Shown here in pieces: positions 7,449-17,105 of a DNA stretch of 64,000 bases; within the stretch, counting starts at the first letter, position 1; each line of letters opens with the position of its first letter. Where the stretch lies: contig CALZJH010000003.1 of NCBI GenBank assembly GCA_945787845.1, positions 62,001 to 126,000 on the forward strand, written 5' to 3'. This stretch comes from an uncultured Woeseiaceae bacterium (GTDB lineage: Bacteria > Pseudomonadota > Gammaproteobacteria > Steroidobacterales > Woeseiaceae). The position numbers and the translations under genes are program-made. A model generated the notes under the pieces. It had not been told where the DNA came from. It did not search any database and was given only the letters and a program-made list of their open reading frames with translations.

Positions 7449-9726
7449 GCTGGCCACTCGCGTCAAAGCTGTCGTTGCCAGACGGGTCCACCTCAAGGGG
7501 CATGTACAGGGCGTCGGTTTTCGTCCGTTCGTCTACCGGCTTGCCCGGAAACACGGCGTCAAGGGGCACGTGCAGAACCAGCTGGGTGAGGTCGAAGTGG
7601 TGGCCATCGGCGCGGCCGACATCGTGGAGATTTTTGTCCGCGACCTAATCGACCTGGCGCCGCCCCTGTCATCGCCATCGATTGCGAGCATCGAGACCGC
7701 CGAGCCGATCGAGACAGACGATTTTTCAATTATCGAAAGTCGCGCGGATTCCGATGCAGAGGTGTTCGTGCCGCCCGATTATTTCATGTGCGACGACTGC
7801 CGCCACGAACTCAAGGATCCGACTAACCGGCGGCATGCCTACCCGTTCATTAACTGCACCCAATGTGGGCCGCGCTACACATTAATAGAGGCACTTCCCT
7901 ACGATCGGCCGAATACGAGCATGTCGGGTTTTCCCTTGTGTCCTGACTGTGAGGCGGAATACCGCGATCCGGCCGATCGCCGTTTTCATGCGGAACCCGT
8001 GGCCTGCGCGCGCTGCGGCCCGCACCTGTCCTTTGAAGTGAAAGAGGGTGAACCGGCCGACGATACTGAAGCGGCGCTTGCGCGATGCGTCGAGGCAATC
8101 CGCGACGGCAACATTGTGGCCGTCAAGGGAATCGGTGGTTATCACCTCATGTGCGATGCGCGTAACGATCAGGCGGTATCCCGGCTGCGCCGGCGCAAAC
8201 GCCGTCCGGACAAACCGCTGGCAGTAATGTTTCCGGTCCGGGGCGAGGACGGCCTTGCCGCAATTCGCGATCACGTCCGCCTGCGCAAGGATGAAGCATC
8301 ACTGATCGCGGGTCCGGTGCGGCCGATCGTACTGGCCACCAGGCGGCATGGCTGTGCGCTGGCCGCTAACATCGCGCCGGATCTCGATGAGATTGGTGTG
8401 TTCCTGCCCTACAGCCCGCTGCATCAGCTGCTGCTCGACGCAGTCGGCGGACCCGTCGTGGCGACGTCCGGGAACATCAGTGGCGAACCCGTGCTCACGG
8501 AGAACGCCGAGGCCGCGTCGCGACTGGACGGGATTGCCGATGCCTTCCTGCAACACAACCGGCCTATCGTGCGGCCGGCCGACGACCCGGTTTATCGGCA
8601 TATCGGCGGCCGGATGCGGCCGCTCCGCATCGGGCGAGGTTGCGCACCGCGTGAACTGGTATTGCCCCGGGCACAGCGGGAACCGATCCTGGCGGTTGGC
8701 GGGCATATGAAGGGTACGGTGGCCCTGAGCTGGGACAAACGCGTCGTCGTGTCGCCGCATATCGGCGAGATGGACAGCCCGCGCAGTCTCGATGTTTTCG
8801 AGCAGGTCGCTCGTGATTTGCAGGCGCTGTATGGCGTGCAGGCCCGACGCGTGGTCTGCGATGCACATCCGGGCTACACCACCAACCGGTGGGCGCAACG
8901 GCGCTCCGGCTTGTCGGTCGAGAGCGTGTGGCACCACGATGCGCATGCCAGCGCCGTCGCCGCAGAAATCCACCTGCCCGGCAGCTGGCTGGTATTCACG
9001 TGGGACGGTGTCGGACTCGGACCCGACGGTACCTTGTGGGGCGGTGAAGCGCTCTATGGCGAGCCGGGCCAATGGCAGCGCTTCTCCAGTCTGCGGACCT
9101 TCAGGCTGCCAGGCGGTGACAAGGCCGGTCGCGAACCCTGGCGAAGCGCGGCTGCACTGCATTGGGAATGCGGCCTTGAGTGGGCTGCAAATCCCGACAG
9201 AGACGGGCTGGCCAAAGCCGCCTGGGATACGGACCTTAATTGCCCGGTGACGAGCGCCGCAGGACGGCTGTTCGATGCCGCGGCGGCGGTCATCTGCAGC
9301 CTGGGTAACGCCAGTTTCGAAGCACAGGGTCCGATGCAGCTGGAGGCGCTGTGCCGCAACAGGGCGCATCCCGTGGACCTCGAACTCGCGGAGTGCGATG
9401 ACGGTGTTCTGCGTGTCGACTGGCAACCGCTGCTCGACACGATCGGCAATAGTTCGATTGAGCCGGCACTGCGCGCCGAGATTTTCCATGCGAGTATGGC
9501 GGCCTGCATCGCGCGCCAGGCGGAAGAGGCCAGGGAGCGCCTTGGCGTCGATCGGATCGGTCTTTGCGGCGGTGTATTCCAGAATCGCTGCCTGGCGGAG
9601 CAGACGATAGCCTTGCTCGAGGAGGCACGATTCGACGTTTTTCTGCCGCAGCTTCTGCCGTGTAACGACGCGGCCCTGAGCTACGGGCAGGCAGCAGAAG
9701 TGGCGGCACGAGAGGCAACTGAATAA
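7441..9726 (+). CDS. hypF: Carbamoyltransferase HypF
   Basis: A 761-residue protein with the full HypF domain order. The acylphosphatase domain (about residues 14-95) contains GHVQGVGFRPFVY. Two zinc fingers follow (C117/C120/C139/C142 and C167/C170/C189/C192). Then come a YrdC-like nucleotide domain (about 205-390) with KGIGGYHLMCDA, and a Kae1-like carbamoyltransferase domain with HHDAHASAV. HypF turns carbamoyl phosphate and ATP into the carbamoyl donor that HypE dehydrates to cyanide. The ATG lies within the last codons of hypD. All catalytic landmarks appear intact. Confidence 0.96.
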   Translation: MAELATRVKAVVARRVHLKGHVQGVGFRPFVYRLARKHGVKGHVQNQLGEVEVVAIGAADIVEIFVRDLIDLAPPLSSPSIASIETAEPIETDDFSIIESRADSDAEVFVPPDYFMCDDCRHELKDPTNRRHAYPFINCTQCGPRYTLIEALPYDRPNTSMSGFPLCPDCEAEYRDPADRRFHAEPVACARCGPHLSFEVKEGEPADDTEAALARCVEAIRDGNIVAVKGIGGYHLMCDARNDQAVSRLRRRKRRPDKPLAVMFPVRGEDGLAAIRDHVRLRKDEASLIAGPVRPIVLATRRHGCALAANIAPDLDEIGVFLPYSPLHQLLLDAVGGPVVATSGNISGEPVLTENAEAASRLDGIADAFLQHNRPIVRPADDPVYRHIGGRMRPLRIGRGCAPRELVLPRAQREPILAVGGHMKGTVALSWDKRVVVSPHIGEMDSPRSLDVFEQVARDLQALYGVQARRVVCDAHPGYTTNRWAQRRSGLSVESVWHHDAHASAVAAEIHLPGSWLVFTWDGVGLGPDGTLWGGEALYGEPGQWQRFSSLRTFRLPGGDKAGREPWRSAAALHWECGLEWAANPDRDGLAKAAWDTDLNCPVTSAAGRLFDAAAAVICSLGNASFEAQGPMQLEALCRNRAHPVDLELAECDDGVLRVDWQPLLDTIGNSSIEPALRAEIFHASMAACIARQAEEARERLGVDRIGLCGGVFQNRCLAEQTIALLEEARFDVFLPQLLPCNDAALSYGQAAEVAAREATE

Positions 9727-10727
9727 TGGACGACGACCGTATTTCGCTGGCGCACGGTAACGGCGGGCGCTTCATGCGCGAACTCATCGAGGACGTGTTT
9801 GCCAAGGCGCTGTCTGCGAGTGAGCTCGACGTGCAGGCCGATGCCGTGCAGATCGATCTCGGCGACGGCGAGGTCATGATCACGACAGACGGCTTCACGG
9901 TTCAGCCGTTGGAATTTCCGGGCGGCAATATCGGTTCACTGGCGATCCACGGCACGACCAACGATCTCGCCGTTGCGGGCGCCAAGCCGATGTACATGAC
10001 TCTAAATGCATTCATCGAAGAGGGCTTCGAGGTCAGTCAGCTTGAGCGCATCGTCCACAGCCTTGCCGAAGCGGCCGTCGAAGCCGGAGTGCGTATCAGC
10101 GCCGGTGATACCAAGGTTGTTCGGCGCGGCGAGGGCGGAGGCATCTACCTCGCAACCACGGGTGTCGGGGTTCGCCTGCCTGGTGTGAAACCGTCGATGG
10201 ACAAGATTCGAGACGGCGACGTCATGCTCGTAAGCGGACCCATCGGTGATCACGGTACAGCGGTCATGCTGGCGCGGGAGGAGTTTGGCCTGCGCGGTGA
10301 TCTCATTTCCGATGCGGGTCCGGTCATGTCACTCACGGAACCGCTGCTGGCATTCGATGGCTTGCGGTTCATGCGCGATCCAACCCGTGGCGGTATCGCG
10401 TCAATTGGTCATGAAATTCTGAAGGCGACGGGACTCGGTGTACGCTTCGAGGCCACGGTGCCCGTGCGCGAGCCCGTACAGTCCGTTTGCGACATGCTCG
10501 GCTACGATCCTTACTACCTGGCGTGTGAAGGTCGAGTCGTCGCCATCCTGGCGCCCGACCAGGCCGATGCCGCACTGGATGTCTGGCGCAATCTCCCGGC
10601 CGGTTCTGACGCGGCCCGCATTGGTCGCATCGCCGCGGACCAGACGCGCGTCATCCTCGAGACGCCGCTGGGTGGAGAGCGTTTCCTGGAAGAACTCGAG
10701 GACGATCCGCTACCGCGAATCTGCTAG
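9726..10727 (+). CDS. hypE: Cyanide-forming dehydratase HypE
   Basis: A 333-residue PurM/AIR-synthase-like protein. It starts with the conserved LAHGNGGRFMRELI and ends DPLPRIC; the terminal Cys333 is the residue carbamoylated by HypF and dehydrated to the thiocyanate. GDTKVV and DPTRGGIAS are the ATP-binding landmarks. The start overlaps the hypF stop by one base. It ends four bases from the convergent hypA gene, with no visible terminator between them. Confidence 0.96.
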   Translation: MDDDRISLAHGNGGRFMRELIEDVFAKALSASELDVQADAVQIDLGDGEVMITTDGFTVQPLEFPGGNIGSLAIHGTTNDLAVAGAKPMYMTLNAFIEEGFEVSQLERIVHSLAEAAVEAGVRISAGDTKVVRRGEGGGIYLATTGVGVRLPGVKPSMDKIRDGDVMLVSGPIGDHGTAVMLAREEFGLRGDLISDAGPVMSLTEPLLAFDGLRFMRDPTRGGIASIGHEILKATGLGVRFEATVPVREPVQSVCDMLGYDPYYLACEGRVVAILAPDQADAALDVWRNLPAGSDAARIGRIAADQTRVILETPLGGERFLEELEDDPLPRIC

Positions 10728-10731
10728 GACA

Positions 10732-11079
10732 CTAGTTCGTTTCAAGTTCCAAGGACTGCAGGATCATCTCATCGCCGGAGACGACGGTCGTGTGGAAGTC
10801 GCCGCAGTTGCCGCACACGAGTCGGTTGGGCGTGGCGGCCGTGTCCGTCTCACACGCACTGCAGCGCACGACGATTCCGGTTTCGTCGATGACGAGTTCC
10901 GCATCAACGGCAATGCCGTCTGCCGACGCCATTGGCCAGGCATGCTTCAACAGGTCGGGTTCGACGCCGGACAGCGGGCCGACTTTCAGTTCAATGCGGG
11001 TGACCCGGATCGCATCGCGTTCTGCGGCGATAGCCTCAACCTGCTCGAGCAGGGACAGGCATACCGAGAGTTCGTGCAT
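10732..11079 (-). CDS. hypA: Hydrogenase nickel chaperone HypA
   Basis: A 115-residue HypA/HybF protein. His2 of MHELSV is the essential nickel ligand. The zinc site is formed by CSAC (C73/C76) and CGNC (C89/C92). It works with HypB in nickel insertion. Unlike the usual hypABCDEF order, it is on the opposite strand to the other hyp genes. It lies ten bases downstream of the SlyD-like FKBP gene, in the same orientation, so it is probably co-transcribed with that gene and not with hypCBDFE. Confidence 0.94.
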   Translation of the reverse strand: MHELSVCLSLLEQVEAIAAERDAIRVTRIELKVGPLSGVEPDLLKHAWPMASADGIAVDAELVIDETGIVVRCSACETDTAATPNRLVCGNCGDFHTTVVSGDEMILQSLELETN

Positions 11080-11089
11080 TACCCGGGAG

Positions 11090-11518
11090 TCAGGCGATCT
11101 CGACGAGTTCGATCGCGAAAGTCAGCGCCTGGCCCGCGAGCGGGTGATTGGCATCCACCGTTATGGTGGCTTCCTCGACCTCGGTAACGACGAGGTTCAT
11201 GACCTGGCCATCGGGGCTCTGGCTTTGCAACTGCATACCGACTTCGGGCTTCATGTCGTCGGGCAGCGCGCTCTTCGGCACCTGCTGCACGAGCTGCTCA
11301 TGACGCTCGCCGTAGGCTTGTTCGGGCTGGATCGTAACGGACTTGTTTTCGCCAACAGTCATGCCATCCACGGCACTGTCGAAGCCGGGAATAACCTGCC
11401 CGCCGCCAAGGGCGAACTCCAGCGGGTCACGGCCGGCTGAACTGTCAAACTGAGTACCGTCGTCCAGCGTTCCCGTGTAGTGAATGCGGACCGTATCGCC
11501 CGATTTAGCTTGTGTCAT
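11090..11518 (-). CDS. FKBP-type peptidyl-prolyl isomerase, SlyD/FkpB-like
   Basis: A 142-residue FKBP-fold protein. The FKBP core (VRIHYTGTLDDGTQFDSS near the start) is interrupted by an insert-in-flap chaperone domain, marked by AYGERHEQLVQQVPKSALP and the SlyD signature DANHPLAGQALTF. The metal-binding His/Cys tail of E. coli SlyD is absent. In E. coli SlyD assists HypB in nickel delivery to hydrogenase. Here the gene lies directly upstream of hypA and apparently in one transcript, which suggests a similar maturation role. That is inference, since SlyD-like proteins also act as general chaperones. Confidence 0.88.
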   Translation of the reverse strand: MTQAKSGDTVRIHYTGTLDDGTQFDSSAGRDPLEFALGGGQVIPGFDSAVDGMTVGENKSVTIQPEQAYGERHEQLVQQVPKSALPDDMKPEVGMQLQSQSPDGQVMNLVVTEVEEATITVDANHPLAGQALTFAIELVEIA

Positions 11519-11642
11519 TGATTGCAGCTCCTGTGGAATTGGGCACTATACCAGAAAGGCGCGCTTGCGAATTCCGGGGAATTCGCGGCAGTATTGGGCT
11601 GCTATAAGACAAAAATATCAGGCAGTTCCACGGGGGAAAACC

Positions 11643-14126
11643 ATGAACGATCATGCATCGACGCACGCGCCGCGAGTGGGCGCAGGCTTCTCGGCTTTGT
11701 GCATTTCGGTCTCGGCCGCGTTGCCGGGCGCATCGCTGGCGCAGGACGCCCTTCTCGAGGAAATCACCGTTACCGCCCAGAAGCGCGAGCAGAGCGAGCT
11801 CGAGGTGCCGATGACCCTTGACGTATTTTCCGCGAGAGACATCGAGGAAACCGGCGCGCTGAACCTCATCGATATGCAGGACTTCATTCCCGGATTCGAA
11901 ATGGGCTCCAACCCGACCCAGGCGTCGATCTCTATTCGCGGCGTGTCGAGTGTCAACATATCGACCGGCGGCGATCCGTCGGTGGCGACCTTTTACGACG
12001 AGATATACGTACCGCGCGCCGCCACTACCGCATCGTTCACCGACTTGCAGCGTGTGGAAGTGCTGAAGGGGCCGCAGGGCACCCTGTACGGTCGCAATGC
12101 CGCCGCTGGTGTTGTAAGCATGGTGCCCAATCGCCCCGGCGCAGAGAACACCGGGTTCATCAGGAATCGGGTTGGGAATTATGGCCTGTTCCGCGCCGAG
12201 CTAATGGGCAACGCGGTCATCAGCGAGAACTTCTTCCTGCGGGCCAACCTGTTAAGCAACCGGCGTGATGGCTACCTCTCGAATTCCGTGCCTGGCGGTA
12301 CCGACCCGGGCAAACAGAACAATATCGCGGCGCGGATCTCGGCACTCTGGCAGATCTCGGATCGGACGGACCTGCAGGTGTCCTACGACTATGACCAGGT
12401 CGACAATGCGGCCCGAGGGGCAGTCGGTCTGAGCCCGTGGGCTGCGTGTCCCACCGACCCCCGTTGCAGTGAAATTCTCAACGACGTTATCGGAGGTGAA
12501 GAGACGCGTGACATGTGGGCGGCCAATGCCAAGCTCAATCACGAGATCAACGAGGACTGGTCCGTCAAGTTTATTGGTGGATACCGTACGTTCGATACGA
12601 TCAACAGGCAGGACGAGGACGGCACGGCGGAGATGGACCGCTATCTCGATACCGACAACATCGAGAATTCCGATATCACTTACTCGGAGCTGCAGTTCGC
12701 TTTCAATAACGATCGCATCAATCTCGTCTTTGGCGCCAACTACTCCAAGGAGGACGTCCGCCAGGAGATCCCGGTCAACACCAACGCGAACTCGGTATTG
12801 CGGCTCGTCACTTCGCAAATAGTGGCCGATCTCGAATCACCGGGGGGTGCCCTGGAGCAGGTCTTTGGTCCCGGCGCGACAGTGGAAGCGGTACTTGGTT
12901 TTCCGATCGATCACCTTTGGGACCCGGTCCAGATGGCCGGCTTCCTGGCACTGCAGGGGATCACTGTTACACCGCAGGAGGTCGTACTCACAGGCGATGC
13001 GCTGTACGACCTGACCGCGCAGTCGATTCCTGGCGGCCTGTTTTTCGGGCCGAGCTTCGCCGGCACGCCCTGGAGTGAAATCTATTTTAACGAGGGCGAT
13101 TTCGCGAACTGGGGAATCTACGGCGATGTCGATTTTCAGCTCACGGATCGCTGGAACGTTCTCTTGGGCTTGCGGTACAGCAACGATGAGAAGACCTTCA
13201 GCTGGCGCAATCCGCCGAACACGTTTACTCAGTTCCGCCCGGGGATTCCAGACATAATTTTCGTGCCAAATCCCCTGTATCCGGAGGCGCGCAGCGGCAC
13301 ATTGACGGCGTCGGATGACTGGAACAAGGTGTCGGGGCGCGCGGTAGCGCGCTTCCAGATGACCGACAGCTCCCAGGTGTTTGCTTCGTATTCGACAGGC
13401 TACATCGCGGGAGGCTACGACTCTCTCAATGTTGTGACATCGGACAACCCCCTGCGACCACAAGAGTCAGAGAACATCGAACTCGGCATCAAGGGCGATT
13501 TCGCCAACGATCATCTGCGCTTGCAGTTGGCCTTGTTCTCACTGGATATTGAGGGCAGACAACGCACCGTCGATTCCAGGCCGCCGGGTACACCGAACCC
13601 GATCCCGACCATCAATATCGGCGATCAGACCAATGAAGGTGTCGAGGTTGTCATTGACTGGCTGCCGACCGACTCGATCCGGGTCGGTTTCATTACGACG
13701 TGGCGCGACTCCGAGGCAACGTGGGACGAGTTCTACGACGCAAACGGTGATTTGAGAAACGATACGTCGGGAAGCACTACCGATACGGACTACACTGTCA
13801 CCCTCGGCTGGGCGCCGGATATCAGTCGCGGCAGCCTCGATATCCGCGTCGATTATATTTTCAACGAGAACACTTCGGAGCTTGATGAGTTCAGCATTAT
13901 CGACGCCGGCCAGTTCCCGGGTTTTTATGAAGACCGCACGGATCTGAATGCCCGTATTGCCTGGACCAGCGACGACGGTACGTGGAATGCGGCACTGTGG
14001 GGCAAGAATCTGCTCGACCAGAAACTGCTGGGAGGAATTTCCGATATTTCGATCCTGTTCGGAACGCCGTTCACCTCGGTCAGTGCGCCCATGACGTATG
14101 GCCTCGAATTCGGCTTCAACTTCTAG
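11643..14126 (+). CDS. TonB-dependent outer-membrane receptor
   Basis: An 827-residue receptor. The signal peptide (about residues 1-32, ending ASLAQD) is followed by a TonB-box-like EEITVTAQKR. The plug domain contains SISIRGVSS and VEVLKGPQGTLYGRNAAAGV. A long beta-barrel ends in an aromatic residue (...FGFNF), as outer-membrane assembly requires. The frame is open from 11484, but the ATG at 11643 fits the signal peptide and follows a GGGGG tract. The sequence resembles the large sphingomonad/gammaproteobacterial TonB group of unknown specificity. The ligand is unknown; the downstream genes suggest a peptide or modified amino acid, weakly. Confidence 0.93.
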   Translation: MNDHASTHAPRVGAGFSALCISVSAALPGASLAQDALLEEITVTAQKREQSELEVPMTLDVFSARDIEETGALNLIDMQDFIPGFEMGSNPTQASISIRGVSSVNISTGGDPSVATFYDEIYVPRAATTASFTDLQRVEVLKGPQGTLYGRNAAAGVVSMVPNRPGAENTGFIRNRVGNYGLFRAELMGNAVISENFFLRANLLSNRRDGYLSNSVPGGTDPGKQNNIAARISALWQISDRTDLQVSYDYDQVDNAARGAVGLSPWAACPTDPRCSEILNDVIGGEETRDMWAANAKLNHEINEDWSVKFIGGYRTFDTINRQDEDGTAEMDRYLDTDNIENSDITYSELQFAFNNDRINLVFGANYSKEDVRQEIPVNTNANSVLRLVTSQIVADLESPGGALEQVFGPGATVEAVLGFPIDHLWDPVQMAGFLALQGITVTPQEVVLTGDALYDLTAQSIPGGLFFGPSFAGTPWSEIYFNEGDFANWGIYGDVDFQLTDRWNVLLGLRYSNDEKTFSWRNPPNTFTQFRPGIPDIIFVPNPLYPEARSGTLTASDDWNKVSGRAVARFQMTDSSQVFASYSTGYIAGGYDSLNVVTSDNPLRPQESENIELGIKGDFANDHLRLQLALFSLDIEGRQRTVDSRPPGTPNPIPTINIGDQTNEGVEVVIDWLPTDSIRVGFITTWRDSEATWDEFYDANGDLRNDTSGSTTDTDYTVTLGWAPDISRGSLDIRVDYIFNENTSELDEFSIIDAGQFPGFYEDRTDLNARIAWTSDDGTWNAALWGKNLLDQKLLGGISDISILFGTPFTSVSAPMTYGLEFGFNF

Positions 14127-14261
14127 ACCGGGGGATTTGAGGGCGCCCAACATCCTCGCCAGGTTTACACGGTACGCGGCCAACTGGGAAAACTACCTAT
14201 TTGCTTCAGGCGGCCGCGGGTCTAACGTGAGACTGGGGGGTTGTACGTTACGGATGATGTC

Positions 14262-14873
14262 ATGATCGAGTCCTCTGCCAGCCGTCACGTTGTGCAACTC
14301 GACACGACGGTTCCGGTCTGGGAGCAATTTTTCACGGTTGCACCCCTGGTACTCGTCGGTACTCGCGACGCAGACGGGGCGCTGGACCTCGCCCCAAAAC
14401 ACATGGTGACGCCGATGGGTTGGCAGAACTACTTCGGCTTCGTATGCACGCCGCGTCACAACACCTGCAGTAACATCGATCGCACCGGCGAATTCACGGT
14501 CAGTTATCCGAAACCGTCGCAGGTACTGGTCGCGAGTCTGGCTGCCTCACCGCGGGACAAAGAAGACCACAAACCGGTCATCGACTATTTCAGCACGTTC
14601 CCGGCAGAGCACATCGACGGCCGGTTCATTGAAGAAGGCTACCTGTATTTTGAATGCCGTCACCATAAGACGGTTGACGGTTTTGGGGAGAACTGCCTGA
14701 TCACCGGCGAGATCATTGCCGCCTATGCCGACGAAGATTATCTGCGAGCGTCGGAGGCGGATGACCAGGAGACGATTCATGCAGCGCCGCTGTTTGCCTA
14801 TCTCGCTCCAGGCCGTTTCGCAGCGATCGACCGGTCCAACGCGTTTCCATTCCCGGAGAGTATGAAAAAGTAG
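14262..14873 (+). CDS. Flavin reductase-like FMN-binding protein
   Basis: A protein of about 203 residues with the split-barrel FMN-binding fold of the flavin reductase/DIM6 family. APLVLVGTRDADGALDLAPK (strand and phosphate loop) is followed by MGWQNYFGFVCTPRHNTCSN and GEFTVSYP. The family reduces flavin with NAD(P)H or serves in two-component monooxygenases. No monooxygenase is adjacent. The ATG at 14262 is preferred; a TTG at 14241, abutting a G tract, would add seven residues. It is followed after seven bases by the M20 peptidase. Substrate is unknown. Confidence 0.75.
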   Translation: MIESSASRHVVQLDTTVPVWEQFFTVAPLVLVGTRDADGALDLAPKHMVTPMGWQNYFGFVCTPRHNTCSNIDRTGEFTVSYPKPSQVLVASLAASPRDKEDHKPVIDYFSTFPAEHIDGRFIEEGYLYFECRHHKTVDGFGENCLITGEIIAAYADEDYLRASEADDQETIHAAPLFAYLAPGRFAAIDRSNAFPFPESMKK

Positions 14874-14880
14874 TTGCGAC

Positions 14881-16044
14881 ATGAGCGCCACCACTGCGGC
14901 AAAGGTTCTCGACCACGTCAACAGTCAACAGCACGTGTTGATGGCGCTCCTCAAGGATCTCGTGGAAGCAGAGTCTCCATCGTCGCAGCCGGAAACACAC
15001 GACGGCGTGCGGCGCATCCTGCGGCTGGCGTTGGCGAGCGCCGGCTACGAATCCCGGGAAACCGGCTGGCGAGGTCGACCCCGGCACATATTTGCGAGAC
15101 CGCCAAATCGCGTTCGCGGGCAGCCCTCGCAGATGGTCGTGGGACACTACGACACCGTGTGGCCTGTAGGTACCCTTGAAGAACGGCCATTTCGCGTCGA
15201 TGACAATGTGGTGCATGGGCCCGGTGTATTCGACATGAAGGGCGGGCTCGCACAGATTGTTGTCGCACTAATGACGATTCGCGACCTGCGGCTGCCAACG
15301 CCCGTGCTTCCCGTGGTGTTCATCAATGCCGATGAAGAAATCGGCAGCCGTACCTCGACGGGCTACATAAAGCTGCTTGCGAAACACGCCGAGAGAGCGC
15401 TGGTGCTGGAACCGGCGCTCGGCTCACGTGGCGACATCAAGACGGCGCGCAAAGGGATCGGACGATTCGAAATTACGGTATACGGCAAGGCGGCACACGC
15501 CGGCCTGAATCCGGAAAGCGGCGCCAGCGCGATTCTGGAACTCTCGCACGTCATCCAGACCCTGTTTTCTCTGAATGACGTTGAGCGCGGCATTACTGTC
15601 AACGTTGGCACCGTCGACGGTGGCATTCAACCAAACGTCATTGCGCCGCATAGCAAGGCCGTCGTCGATGTTCGCGTGCCGAGCGTCGCGGCCGGCAACG
15701 AGGTCGAGTACATCATTCATTCGATCCAGCCCCATAATCCGGATGTTCGCCTGCACGTCGAAGGTGGTATCGGTCGGCCATCCATGGAAGCCACGCCGCG
15801 CAACCAGAAACTCTGGGACTGTGCGCAGCGAATCGCCGGGGAGCTCGGTATCGAGCTTCATCAGGCGCGCGCAGGTGGTGGTTCGGACGGTAATACAACC
15901 AGCCTGTACACCGCGACAATCGATGGACTCGGCCCCGTCGGCGACGGTGCACACGCGGCTCATGAACACATGTTGATCGACAAGACGCTCGAAAGAACGG
16001 CCTTGTTGACACTCCTGCTAACAGCACCTGCCATGGAGGGCTAA
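14881..16044 (+). CDS. M20-family metallopeptidase (CPG2/ArgE-like)
   Basis: A 387-residue dizinc hydrolase. Metal motifs in order: VVGHYDTVWPVG (first His and Asp), GPGVFDMKGG (bridging Asp), NADEEIGS (catalytic and metal Glu) and a C-terminal AHAAHEHM histidine. A dimerisation domain with GKAAHAG lies between. No signal peptide, so cytoplasmic. The order resembles carboxypeptidase G2 and related amidohydrolases that cleave N-acyl or C-terminal glutamate bonds. It lies 17 bases upstream of the P-loop protein and may act with it. Substrate unknown. Confidence 0.88.
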   Translation: MSATTAAKVLDHVNSQQHVLMALLKDLVEAESPSSQPETHDGVRRILRLALASAGYESRETGWRGRPRHIFARPPNRVRGQPSQMVVGHYDTVWPVGTLEERPFRVDDNVVHGPGVFDMKGGLAQIVVALMTIRDLRLPTPVLPVVFINADEEIGSRTSTGYIKLLAKHAERALVLEPALGSRGDIKTARKGIGRFEITVYGKAAHAGLNPESGASAILELSHVIQTLFSLNDVERGITVNVGTVDGGIQPNVIAPHSKAVVDVRVPSVAAGNEVEYIIHSIQPHNPDVRLHVEGGIGRPSMEATPRNQKLWDCAQRIAGELGIELHQARAGGGSDGNTTSLYTATIDGLGPVGDGAHAAHEHMLIDKTLERTALLTLLLTAPAMEG

Positions 16045-16061
16045 TGTAGAAGGGGGAACCG

Positions 16062-17105
16062 ATGAGCACCAGGGTATACGGCTCGCTTGCACGTATAGCC
16101 GATTTTCGAAACAGTAACTATGACGTGCAGGCGTTGCCGCGTTCCGAGTGGGCGACGGGCGACTACGTTGAGGGTGAAGTAGTCGGCACCATCACGGACT
16201 TTTACCACATAGAGGATCGCAGCGGCCATATGGTCAGGGTGGAGCCCGGCGATTGGGTCATTGGTGCGCTAGGCGAGCGCGCTGCAACACTGGAAGGCGT
16301 CGGCAGCTGGCAGGATATTGGTCCCGACGGACGCATGGATGCGCTGACCGCCGCCGGCCTCACGGGTCGCTTCACATCGTTTTCGACGCTCCTGCCCGAT
16401 CCACTGACCCTGAAGTACCGAGGGCACCTGTGCCGGAATCAGAGGAAGGTGCTTATGTCGGACTTCGCGATGAAGGCCGACTTCCATGGCTTCAATATTC
16501 CTACACTGTTGCTCGTCGGCACGTCGATGTCCGCCGGCAAGACAACCACCGGGCGAAGGGTGTGCAAGGAACTGGATCGCGCCGGCCGGTTTGTCATCGG
16601 CGCGAAACTCAGCGGCGCCGGACGCTACCGAGATATCCTGAGCTATTTGAAGACCGGCGCGACCGAGATCTTCGACTTCGTCGATGCCGGATTACCATCG
16701 ACGATTGTGCCCGAGGCCGAATATCGTGCCGCGATCCGGCCATTGCTGGCGCATATCGACGATCTGCAACCCGATCTCCTGGTCGTGGAGGCGGGCGCGT
16801 CTCCTCTCGAACCCTACAATGGCGCAGCCCTGATTGACGAGCTTGGCGATAACGTCGTGTGCACGATCCTGTGCGCGTCTGATCCGTATGCCGTGGTCGG
16901 CGTCGAGCGGGCCTTCAGCCTGCGTCCCGATCTCGTCACCGGTCCCGCGACGCAAACGTCGGCCGCCGTCGAGCTTGTCTACAAACTGTCTGGCCTGCGC
17001 GGCATCAATATCCTCGACCCGGCCCAGAAGGGACCTTTCCGGGATTTCCTGATCGACAAGCTGGGATTGTTGCGGAATGAAAAATCGCGATCCGGAACAG
17101 GGTAA
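16062..17105 (+). CDS. P-loop protein of unknown function
   Basis: A 347-residue soluble protein. An N-terminal domain of about 140 residues, which I do not recognise, contains two conserved-looking cores (GDYVEGEVVGTITDFYHIED and GDWVIGALGERA). It is followed by a nucleotide-binding domain with Walker A GTSMSAGKTTTG near residues 148-159 and a likely Walker B at LLVVEAG. The second half resembles the BioD/CobQ-like or DUF1611 P-loop fold, some members of which act in D-glutamate metabolism, but the match is loose. An AGGGGGA site precedes the ATG. Its neighbour is an M20 peptidase, so an ATP-dependent step in amino-acid or peptide catabolism is possible. Confidence 0.6.
   Translation: MSTRVYGSLARIADFRNSNYDVQALPRSEWATGDYVEGEVVGTITDFYHIEDRSGHMVRVEPGDWVIGALGERAATLEGVGSWQDIGPDGRMDALTAAGLTGRFTSFSTLLPDPLTLKYRGHLCRNQRKVLMSDFAMKADFHGFNIPTLLLVGTSMSAGKTTTGRRVCKELDRAGRFVIGAKLSGAGRYRDILSYLKTGATEIFDFVDAGLPSTIVPEAEYRAAIRPLLAHIDDLQPDLLVVEAGASPLEPYNGAALIDELGDNVVCTILCASDPYAVVGVERAFSLRPDLVTGPATQTSAAVELVYKLSGLRGINILDPAQKGPFRDFLIDKLGLLRNEKSRSGTG

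Noticed and set aside
8299..9489. 396-codon minus-strand frame inside hypF
   Set aside because: Antisense to the Kae1-like domain of a fully intact HypF.
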